From Comamonadaceae bacterium (GTDB taxonomy: Bacteria; Pseudomonadota; Gammaproteobacteria; Burkholderiales; Burkholderiaceae), in assembly GCA_947484245.1 (NCBI GenBank), contig CANKOT010000031.1, forward strand, positions 1-21,309: a DNA stretch of 21,309 bases, given 5' to 3'. How positions within the stretch are numbered: the first letter of the stretch is position 1; every line of letters begins with the position of its first letter. The notes beneath the pieces are model-generated. The model was given only the letters and a program-made list of their open reading frames with translations, made no database searches and was not told the origin of the DNA. Both the position numbers and the translations under genes were made by a program. This document shows positions 15,684 through 21,309 of this stretch, piece after piece.

Positions 15684-15691
15684 GAGGATGC

Positions 15692-16483
15692 TTATCCGCC
15701 AATGATGGCACTCACGCCACCATCTACAGCCAACCATTGGCCGGTGATGTGTTTGCCGGCTTCGCTGGCGTACAACAAGGTCAAGCCTTTCAAATCTTCG
15801 TCATCGCCCAAACGGCGCAAAGGGGCGTGGCTGGCCATCCGATCGACGCCCATTTTCTCAAGCAAGCCATAAGTCATTCTGCTGGGGAAAAAACCTGGGC
15901 AAATGGCATTCACTGTAATGCCGTGTTGGCCCCACTCACCCGCCAAGGCTTTGGTGAAATTGACCACAGCGCCTTTCGAAGTGTTGTACGCAATGGTTTG
16001 CATTTCGGGTGGGTTGCCAGCCAAACCGGCAATAGAAGCCACGTTCAAGATCCGGCCACGGCCGTTAGGGATCATGGACAAATTGGCCACTTCTTGAGCC
16101 AAGATGAAATAGCCACGCACATTGAGATTCATCACTTTGTCCCAAGCGGAGACAGGGTGAACTTCTGCAGCCGCACCCCATGTGGCGCCGGCATTGTTGA
16201 TCAAGATGTCGATGCGACCCATTTTTTTGACGGTCTCTTGGGCCAAGCGTCTAATGTCTTCTTCTTTGCCACAATCGGCTGCAATGAAGTCTGCTTCAAT
16301 GCCAGCAGCCTTGAGTTCGGCAACAGCCTCTTGCAAATCATCCGCCTTGCGCGAGCTCAACATCAAGCGCGCACCTCCTTCTCCCAAAGCATGCGCCATT
16401 TGCAATCCCAGCCCACGGGAGCCGCCAGTGATCAATGCAGTTTGGCCCGTTAAATCGAATAGTTGTTTGACCGTACGTGTCAT
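15692..16483 (-). CDS. Short-chain dehydrogenase/reductase (SDR), NADP-type
   Basis: A classical 263-residue SDR: TGGSRGLG (19-26), NNAG (96-99), catalytic S150 (NVASIAG), Y166 and K170 (YNTSK). An arginine follows the second strand (SSRK, R45), usually a mark of NADP(H) preference, in contrast to the aspartate of the SDR at 12339. The end (ITGQWLAVDGG) is typical of FabG-like and gluconate-5-dehydrogenase-like SDRs. A TTG two codons further upstream exists, but AAAGGA (16495-16490) sits six bases before the ATG at 16483 and directly against the TTG, so the ATG is the start. It is 21 bp after the Dabb gene and 8 bp before the thioesterase. Could be a 3-ketoacyl reductase or an alcohol dehydrogenase of the pathway. 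Confidence 0.9.
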   Translation of the reverse strand: MTRTVKQLFDLTGQTALITGGSRGLGLQMAHALGEGGARLMLSSRKADDLQEAVAELKAAGIEADFIAADCGKEEDIRRLAQETVKKMGRIDILINNAGATWGAAAEVHPVSAWDKVMNLNVRGYFILAQEVANLSMIPNGRGRILNVASIAGLAGNPPEMQTIAYNTSKGAVVNFTKALAGEWGQHGITVNAICPGFFPSRMTYGLLEKMGVDRMASHAPLRRLGDDEDLKGLTLLYASEAGKHITGQWLAVDGGVSAIIGG

Positions 16484-16504
16484 GTTCAATCCTTTGTAAA
16501 AAAA

Positions 16505-16834
16505 TCAGTTCCAAAAATCCATGCACTGGCGCTGAGCAACAATGGCTTTCATGAAGGGCTTGATGGCCATGTGATCGGGGTGATTTTGATAAGCACTCAA
16601 GGCAGCTTCATCTTTGAAAACAGAATTCAAAATCACATCGCATGTGCAATCGAGGCCATCGGTCTTAAGGCCCACCTCAAAATGTTCAATGCCAGGCACC
16701 AAGCTTGAACAACTCATGAGCACTTCACGCGCTTTCTGCATGTTTTGCGCCTTAGACTGGCCTTGGGCTTCCTCTTTCAGAGTCCACATCACAATATGGT
16801 GCAGTCTTTTAGACGCATTGTTAAGGTTGCTCAT
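16505..16834 (-). CDS. Dabb (stress-responsive alpha/beta barrel) domain protein
   Basis: A 109-residue single-domain protein. LHHIVMWTLK (11-20), a central PGIEHFEVG and a Y-x-x-H-P-x-H block (82-88, YQNHPDH) are the marks of the Dabb family of dimeric ferredoxin-like barrels. Members include plant stress proteins, polyketide cyclase-like enzymes and unassigned proteins in degradative operons. The frame runs further upstream, but the ATG at 16834 has a strong GAGGAGG (16848-16842) seven bases before it. It overlaps the acyl-CoA dehydrogenase stop by one base (TGATG), so the shorter form is chosen and coupling is likely. Function unknown; an enzymatic role on the same substrate or ligand binding is possible. 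The strong ribosome site suggests high expression relative to its neighbours. Confidence 0.88.
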   Translation of the reverse strand: MSNLNNASKRLHHIVMWTLKEEAQGQSKAQNMQKAREVLMSCSSLVPGIEHFEVGLKTDGLDCTCDVILNSVFKDEAALSAYQNHPDHMAIKPFMKAIVAQRQCMDFWN

Positions 16835-18684
16835 CAGAAAGCCTCCTCGGATAAATTGGCACAGGTCATGTCTCGGTTTCCAACCACATTGAGCCAAGCA
16901 TCAATTTTGGGCAACTCGTAGCGATAAAAGTATTTGGCAGCAGCCTGTCGGCCTGTTTGGGCAGGTGATGCTTCACCTCGGCAAGAAGCGCTGACATCCA
17001 ACCAAACCCAAGCCAAAACCAAATGACCGAATGCTTGCAAATACGGCACGGCATTGGCCAAAGCTTCTTGTGGCTGACCTGTAGACCAAGCCATTTGTGT
17101 GGCCCCTGTGACTTTTTGAAGCGCAGCAGTCAGTGCTTTGGCATCCTCGGCCAAATCGGGAAAAGCTTGTGCTTTTTGCGCAGTGGCCAACATCCGGCTT
17201 GCCAACAGTTTCACACCTCTGCCTTCTTCCATCAACACTTTGCGACCCAACAAGTCCATGCCCTGAATGCCATGGGTGCCTTCGTGAATCATGTTCAAGC
17301 GGTTGTCACGCCAATACTGCTCAACAGGGAAATCGCGGGTGTAACCATAACCACCATGAACCTGAATGGCCAAACTGTTGGCTTCAAGGCACCATTCGCT
17401 GGGCCAGCTCTTGGCTATGGGAGTTAAGACCTCGAGCAACAGGCGGGCTTCATCTGCGCTTACAGCAGATCCTGTGTGTTGTTCGTCAACCAATTTGGCG
17501 CAATACAGTTCCAGGGCTAAAGCACCTTCGCAATAAGACTTTTGAGCCAGCAGCATGCGCTTGATGTCGGCGTGTTCAATGATGCGAACCTGCGCTTGCG
17601 CTGCATCTTTCACCACCTTCTGCGTGCCACCCGCTACGGGACGGCCTTGTGGACGGTTTTTGGCGTAAAGCAAGCTGGCTTCATAACCTGCCATGCCCAA
17701 CATGGTGGCCGCCAAGCCCACACCAATGCGTGCTTCGTTCATCATGTGGAACATGTAACCCAAACCGCGACCAGGTTCACCGACCAAATACCCGACTGCA
17801 CCAGACCCATCTGAATCTGAGTTGTCAGTTGAGACTTTGAACTTGCCTTCACCGAAGTTCAGCAGTGTGTTGGTGGTGCCGCGCCATCCGCACTTGTGAT
17901 TGAGACCTGCTAAAGCCACATCGTTGCGAACGCCCGTTGGTTGGCCTTCTATGTTGACCATTTTCTTGGGCACGATGAACAAGGAAATGCCTTTAACGCC
18001 AGGTATCAACTTGCCATCAGATCCTGGGATTTTGGCCAAGACCAAATGGATGATGTTCTCAGTGAGTTCGTGCTCCCCGGCCGAGATCCACATCTTGTTG
18101 CCTTTGAGGCGATAGCGCGCACCCAATGGGTCTTGTTGAAAGGCTGCCCCATCGGGTGTGGCGCGCGTCATGACGTCGCTCAATGAAGATCCCGCTTGGG
18201 GTTCAGACAAGCACATGGTGCCAGACCAACGGCCCGAGAACTCATTCAATGCAAATACTTTCTTTTGCAATTCCGACCCGTGCGCCATGAGCAAATTGGC
18301 ATTGCCCACGGTTAACAAACCAGATCCCATGCTGACTGAAGCCATGGCGAAAAATGTGTTTGCTGCAGCCTCGACGGTGTAGGGCAATTGCATGCCACCA
18401 ATTTCATAATCTTGCGCTGCACTTAACATGCCTGATGCCGCATAGGCTTTTTGGGCATCGTGTGTGGCTTGCGGCAAAATAACTTTTTCGCCATCGAATC
18501 GTGGCTCTTCGGTATCCACCAGGCGATTGAACGGTGCATACTTTTCTCTGGCAATGCGCTCGCAGGTGTCTAACACCGCATCAAACGTTTCTTGGCTGTG
18601 ATCTGCAAAACGCTCGCGTTGCTGAAGTTGGTTCACGTCCAACCATTCGTACAACAAAAAATTCAGAGTAGTCCGAAGGCTCAT
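16834..18684 (-). CDS. Large acyl-CoA dehydrogenase, DmdC-like
   Basis: A flavoprotein that introduces the alpha,beta double bond into an acyl-CoA. At 616 residues it is longer than the usual 380-400. It belongs to the branch with an extra C-terminal helical domain, which includes DmdC (3-methylmercaptopropionyl-CoA dehydrogenase) and AidB/very-long-chain-type relatives. Key segments are MCLSEPQAGSSLSD (157-170) and KMWISAGEH (197-205), both flavin and substrate contacts. GYGYTRDFPVEQYWRD (445-460) is followed by IHEGT, where E468 is the predicted catalytic base. The extra domain follows at about 480-616. No membrane span is seen. It starts 79 bp after the thiolase, across a terminator-like hairpin, and its TGA overlaps the Dabb start by one base. 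Acyl-CoA dehydrogenase is certain; substrate is not. Confidence 0.93.
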   Translation of the reverse strand: MSLRTTLNFLLYEWLDVNQLQQRERFADHSQETFDAVLDTCERIAREKYAPFNRLVDTEEPRFDGEKVILPQATHDAQKAYAASGMLSAAQDYEIGGMQLPYTVEAAANTFFAMASVSMGSGLLTVGNANLLMAHGSELQKKVFALNEFSGRWSGTMCLSEPQAGSSLSDVMTRATPDGAAFQQDPLGARYRLKGNKMWISAGEHELTENIIHLVLAKIPGSDGKLIPGVKGISLFIVPKKMVNIEGQPTGVRNDVALAGLNHKCGWRGTTNTLLNFGEGKFKVSTDNSDSDGSGAVGYLVGEPGRGLGYMFHMMNEARIGVGLAATMLGMAGYEASLLYAKNRPQGRPVAGGTQKVVKDAAQAQVRIIEHADIKRMLLAQKSYCEGALALELYCAKLVDEQHTGSAVSADEARLLLEVLTPIAKSWPSEWCLEANSLAIQVHGGYGYTRDFPVEQYWRDNRLNMIHEGTHGIQGMDLLGRKVLMEEGRGVKLLASRMLATAQKAQAFPDLAEDAKALTAALQKVTGATQMAWSTGQPQEALANAVPYLQAFGHLVLAWVWLDVSASCRGEASPAQTGRQAAAKYFYRYELPKIDAWLNVVGNRDMTCANLSEEAF

Positions 18685-18701
18685 GGCAAATAGATCTCAG
18701 T

Positions 18702-18743
18702 GAAAATGAAAACGGGCGGCCTGCATGGTTAGCGGGACGCCCG
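18702..18743 (-). terminator. Intrinsic-terminator-like hairpin between thiolase and acyl-CoA dehydrogenase genes
   Basis: CGGGCG (18713-18718) and CGCCCG (18738-18743) form a perfect 6-bp GC stem with a 19-base loop. On the minus strand it is followed at once by TTTTCATTTTC (18712-18702). It lies within the 79-bp gap after the thiolase stop, the only long gap among these co-directional genes. It probably reduces read-through and may split the cluster into two transcripts. The loop is long, so strength is uncertain; an alternative pairing using GCGGGAC inside the loop is possible. Confidence 0.55.
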
Positions 18744-18763
18744 AGGATGCTTAGCAGATGCGC

Positions 18764-19939
18764 TTAAAGCACTTCAAAAATACCGCAAGCACCCATGCCG
18801 CCGCCAATGCACATGGTGACCGCTACACGCTTGGCACCGCGTCGCTTGCCTTCAATCAAGGCGTGACCTGTTAAGCGCTGACCGCTAACGCCATAGGGGT
18901 GACCCACTGCAATGGCGCCGCCATTGACGTTGAGGCGATCGGGGGGAATGCCCAAAGTGTCACGGCAATACAAAACTTGAACTGCAAAGGCTTCGTTCAG
19001 CTCCCACAAATCAATGTCGGATACTTTGAGGCCCAAACGCGCCAAAGCTTTGGGCACGGCATAAACAGGACCAATGCCCATTTCGTCGGGCTCGCAACCT
19101 GCAACCGCAAATCCCAAGAAACGACCCATTGGCTTCAAGCCGCGTTTCTCGGCAAGCTTCTCGTCCATCAAAACGCAAGCACCTGCGCCGTCCGAGAACT
19201 GACTGGCATTGCCAGCTGATATCAAGCCACCCGGCAATGCAGAACGCAAACCTGAGATGGCCTCAATGGTGGTGCCTTCACGCAGACCTTCATCAGCGCT
19301 CACGGTGACTTGCTTGGTCATGAGGCCCATGACCTTGTCGATCACACCCGCCGAGACTGTGATGGGCGCAATTTCGTCATTGAACAAACCAGCCGCTTGC
19401 GCTGCGCAAGCTTTTTGTTGGCTGCCTGCACCATATTCGTCCATGCGATCACGGGAAATTTTGTAACGCTTGGCAACTTGCTCGGCGGTTTGCAACATGT
19501 TCCAGTAAATTTCGGGCTTCATTTTGGCCAGCGCCAAATCTTGCAACATGTGCTGATTGACTTCTTGTTGAACGCAAGAAATGCTTTCTACACCACCAGC
19601 CACATACACCTGGCCTTCGCCAGCAATGATGCGCTGAGCCGCCAAAGCAATGGTTTGCAGACCAGAAGAACAGAAGCGATTGACCGTCATGCCGGACACC
19701 GAAATTGGCAAGCCTGCCTTCAAGGCGATTTGCCTTGCAATGTTGGCGCCAGTAGCCCCTTCAGGTGTGGCGCAACCCATGATGACGTCTTCAACTTCAG
19801 CAGCGTCGATGCCTGCACGTTGAACAGCGTGCTGTACCGCATGGCCACCCAAAGTGGCACCATGGGTCATGTTGAATGCGCCCTTCCAGCTTTTGGCCAG
19901 AGGCGTGCGTGCGGTCGAAACAATGACGGCGTTGGACAT
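18764..19939 (-). CDS. Acetyl-CoA acetyltransferase (thiolase)
   Basis: Cleaves 3-ketoacyl-CoA with CoA, the last step of beta-oxidation, or condenses two acetyl-CoA. The 391-residue protein has all thiolase catalytic residues: C90 in NRFCSSG, the NEAFA motif, H347 in [11 protein letters not shown], and C377 in CIGGGMG. The histidine loop reads GHPYGVSG where most thiolases have GHPxGASG, a mild deviation near the acyl pocket. The start ATG has AGAGGT seven bases upstream and lies 15 bp after the stop of the fused hydratase/dehydrogenase gene, so the two make an operon pair equivalent to fadB-fadA. Broad-chain thiolase is the more likely function from context, although biosynthetic thiolases share the same motifs. 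Confidence 0.94.
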   Translation of the reverse strand: MSNAVIVSTARTPLAKSWKGAFNMTHGATLGGHAVQHAVQRAGIDAAEVEDVIMGCATPEGATGANIARQIALKAGLPISVSGMTVNRFCSSGLQTIALAAQRIIAGEGQVYVAGGVESISCVQQEVNQHMLQDLALAKMKPEIYWNMLQTAEQVAKRYKISRDRMDEYGAGSQQKACAAQAAGLFNDEIAPITVSAGVIDKVMGLMTKQVTVSADEGLREGTTIEAISGLRSALPGGLISAGNASQFSDGAGACVLMDEKLAEKRGLKPMGRFLGFAVAGCEPDEMGIGPVYAVPKALARLGLKVSDIDLWELNEAFAVQVLYCRDTLGIPPDRLNVNGGAIAVGHPYGVSGQRLTGHALIEGKRRGAKRVAVTMCIGGGMGACGIFEVL

Positions 19940-19954
19940 TTTGTATACCTCTGA

Positions 19955-21309
19955 TCAGTTGAATGTTTTGCCGTCAGCCACCAAGCGGGCAAGCAGCGGA
20001 GCGGGTTGCCAGAAAGCGGCATCGTCGTGAGGATTTTTAGCAAATCGTTTCATGGCCTCGGCCACGTTGAACAAGCCAACTTGGTCTGCGTACAACATAG
20101 GGCCGCCACGGAAGATGGGGAAACCATAACCAGTGAGATAGACCATATCGATATCGCTGGCTTTGCCTGCAATGCCCTCTTCCAAAATGTGCGCGGCTTC
20201 GTTGACCAATGCGTAAACCAAGCGCTGCACAATTTCTTCGTCAGAAATTTTGCGTGTTGTGATGCCCTCAGCGGCGCGGTGTTTTTCAATCATCTCAACC
20301 ACCAAGGCGCTTGGAATGGCGTCGCGCTTGCCTGCCTGGTAGTCGTACCATCCAGCACCTGTCTTTTGACCATAACGGCCCATCTCGCACAACAGGTCGG
20401 CTGTTTTGCTGTACTTCATGCCTGGACGTTCGACATTGCGACGTTTGCGAATGGCCCAACCAATGTCGTTGCCCGCCAAATCGCCCATTCGGAAAGGACC
20501 CATGGCAAAACCGAATTTTTCAACAGCCTTGTCAACTTGGGCAGGTGTGCAACCCTCCTCAATCAGGAAGCCTGCTTGACGACTGTACTGCTCAATCATG
20601 CGGTTACCAATGAAGCCATCGCATACGCCAGAAACCACAGAAGTTTTCTTGATCTTCTTACCCAATGCCATGACAGTGGCTAAAACATCTTTGCTAGTTT
20701 TGGCGCCTCGAATAACTTCTAACAACTTCATGACGTTGGCAGGACTGAAAAAGTGCATGCCCACAACATCTTCAGGACGTTTGGTGAAGGCTGCAATTTT
20801 GTTCACATCGAGTGTGGACGTATTGGAAGCCAAGATGGCACCAGGCTTCATGACTTCGTCGAGCTTCTTGAAGACAGCTTCTTTCACGCCCATCTCTTCG
20901 AACACTGCTTCAATGACCAAGTCGGCGCTGCCAATGTCATCGTAGCTCAAGGTGGTGCTGAGCAAGGCCATGCGCTGCTCATACTTGTCTTGCTTGAGCT
21001 TGCCTTTTTTAACTTGCGATTCGTAATTTTTGCGAATGGTGGCAATGCCGCGGTCAAGGGCTTCTTGTTTCATTTCGAGCATCTTGACGGGAATGCCTGC
21101 ATTCAAGAAATTCATGGAAATACCGCCGCCCATGGTGCCAGCACCAATGACTGCTACTGAAGCAATGTTACGTTTGGTTGTGTCTTCTGGCACGTCGGCA
21201 ATTTTGGAAGCCGCTCTGTCGGCCATGAAGATGTGGCGCAGCGCACGCGATTCGGGCGTCATCATGAGGTTGGTGAAAATTTCACGCTCCAAGGCCATGC
21301 CGTCTTCAA
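19955..21309 (-). CDS. Fused enoyl-CoA hydratase/3-hydroxyacyl-CoA dehydrogenase, C-terminal part (partial)
   Basis: The frame is open through the right edge: three more codons (E-D-G) precede the internal methionine at 21298, so the gene is cut, not started there. About 450 residues are visible. The stretch EREIFTNLMMTPESRALRHIFMADRAA is the linker found after the enoyl-CoA hydratase half of FadB/FadJ-type multifunctional proteins (about 700 residues). Then come the NAD-binding domain with GAGTMGGG (visible residues about 54-61), the catalytic histidine region GMHFFSPANVMKLLEV, and two 3-hydroxyacyl-CoA dehydrogenase C-terminal domains (GFIGNRM...; GYGFPIFRGGPM...). It would hydrate trans-enoyl-CoA and oxidise the 3-hydroxyacyl-CoA. 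It leads the operon into thiolase after 15 bp. The hydratase half itself is outside the window and is inferred from the linker. Confidence 0.92.
   Translation of the reverse strand, partial: EDGMALEREIFTNLMMTPESRALRHIFMADRAASKIADVPEDTTKRNIASVAVIGAGTMGGGISMNFLNAGIPVKMLEMKQEALDRGIATIRKNYESQVKKGKLKQDKYEQRMALLSTTLSYDDIGSADLVIEAVFEEMGVKEAVFKKLDEVMKPGAILASNTSTLDVNKIAAFTKRPEDVVGMHFFSPANVMKLLEVIRGAKTSKDVLATVMALGKKIKKTSVVSGVCDGFIGNRMIEQYSRQAGFLIEEGCTPAQVDKAVEKFGFAMGPFRMGDLAGNDIGWAIRKRRNVERPGMKYSKTADLLCEMGRYGQKTGAGWYDYQAGKRDAIPSALVVEMIEKHRAAEGITTRKISDEEIVQRLVYALVNEAAHILEEGIAGKASDIDMVYLTGYGFPIFRGGPMLYADQVGLFNVAEAMKRFAKNPHDDAAFWQPAPLLARLVADGKTFN

Noticed and set aside
15737..16453. Long open frame on the plus strand opposite the NADP-type SDR
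   Set aside because: It lies wholly antisense to a gene with every SDR motif. The translated product shows no domain and looks like a codon-bias shadow.
16835..16897. Longer N-terminus for the Dabb protein
   Set aside because: The strong GAGGAGG lies inside this extension at the right distance from the ATG at 16834.
19310..19954. Long plus-strand open frame opposite the thiolase
   Set aside because: Antisense to a thiolase with complete catalytic residues; no recognisable domain or ribosome site.
21296..21298. ATG at 21298 as the start of a stand-alone 3-hydroxyacyl-CoA dehydrogenase
   Set aside because: The frame stays open to the edge (E-D-G before it), and the following linker is typical of the middle of FadB/FadJ-type fusions, so it is an internal methionine.
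1..21309. CRISPR arrays, tRNA/rRNA genes, insertion sequences, prophage or toxin-antitoxin genes
   Set aside because: No spaced repeats, cloverleaf-like segments, transposase or integrase motifs, or paired small genes were seen on reading both strands. Gene packing and style are uniform, giving no sign of recent transfer.

Overview
The window looks like a chromosomal segment of a betaproteobacterium of the order Burkholderiales, most like Comamonadaceae (Limnohabitans/Rhodoferax-type). This rests on protein style, on the mltG-tmk-holB-tatD housekeeping order, on a 4-hydroxybutyrate dehydrogenase resembling that of Cupriavidus, and on a base composition that looks close to half G+C by eye (not computed). 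I see no rRNA, tRNA, insertion sequence, phage gene, CRISPR array or integration site. Coding density is very high. No stretch over 300 bases lacks a gene; the longest gap is 181-330.

Layout. (1) 1-180: the 3' end of a plus-strand penicillin-acylase-family gene, then a small hairpin. (2) 331-4594, minus strand: mltG - tmk - holB - tatD - exported ankyrin-repeat protein, tightly packed (4-nt overlap tmk/holB, 1-nt gap holB/tatD), ending in a terminator-like hairpin at the ankyrin stop codon. ygfZ (4639-5625) diverges from mltG across only 44 bp. (3) 5622-9818: a thioesterase-acetyltransferase fusion and an HSL-type alpha/beta hydrolase on the minus strand. These diverge from a plus-strand 4-hydroxybutyrate dehydrogenase-like gene, and the divergent gap holds a perfect 17-bp palindrome. 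A patatin-like lipase follows, convergent with the dehydrogenase. (4) 9858-12269: tex, with an inverted repeat ending two bases before its start codon. (5) 12339-21309, minus strand: a lipid/acyl-CoA operon. In transcription order it is a fused enoyl-CoA hydratase/3-hydroxyacyl-CoA dehydrogenase (cut by the right edge), thiolase, an intrinsic-terminator-like hairpin, a large DmdC-like acyl-CoA dehydrogenase, a Dabb small protein, an SDR, a PaaI-type thioesterase, a CurA-type NADPH enone reductase, a GST-like protein with an extra C-terminal domain, and a second SDR.

How the genes work together. The right half encodes dehydrogenation, hydration, second oxidation and thiolysis of an acyl-CoA, plus accessory enzymes (C=C reductase, two alcohol/ketone SDRs, thioesterase, GST-like protein, Dabb protein). 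Straight-chain fatty acids would not need these, so the operon looks like a specialised beta-oxidation module for a branched, cyclic or sulfur-containing acyl group; the substrate is not identifiable from sequence. The dehydrogenase/hydrolase pair around 7.5 kb could process a 4-hydroxybutyrate ester or lactone. The left block is housekeeping: peptidoglycan, dTMP kinase, clamp loader, TatD nuclease, Fe-S maintenance.

Several start codons were moved from the longest open frame on the basis of overlaps, ribosome sites and family N-termini (holB, tmk, the hydrolase, gbd, PaaI thioesterase, second SDR, Dabb). Family assignments come from recognised motifs and memory of the families; no database search was run.
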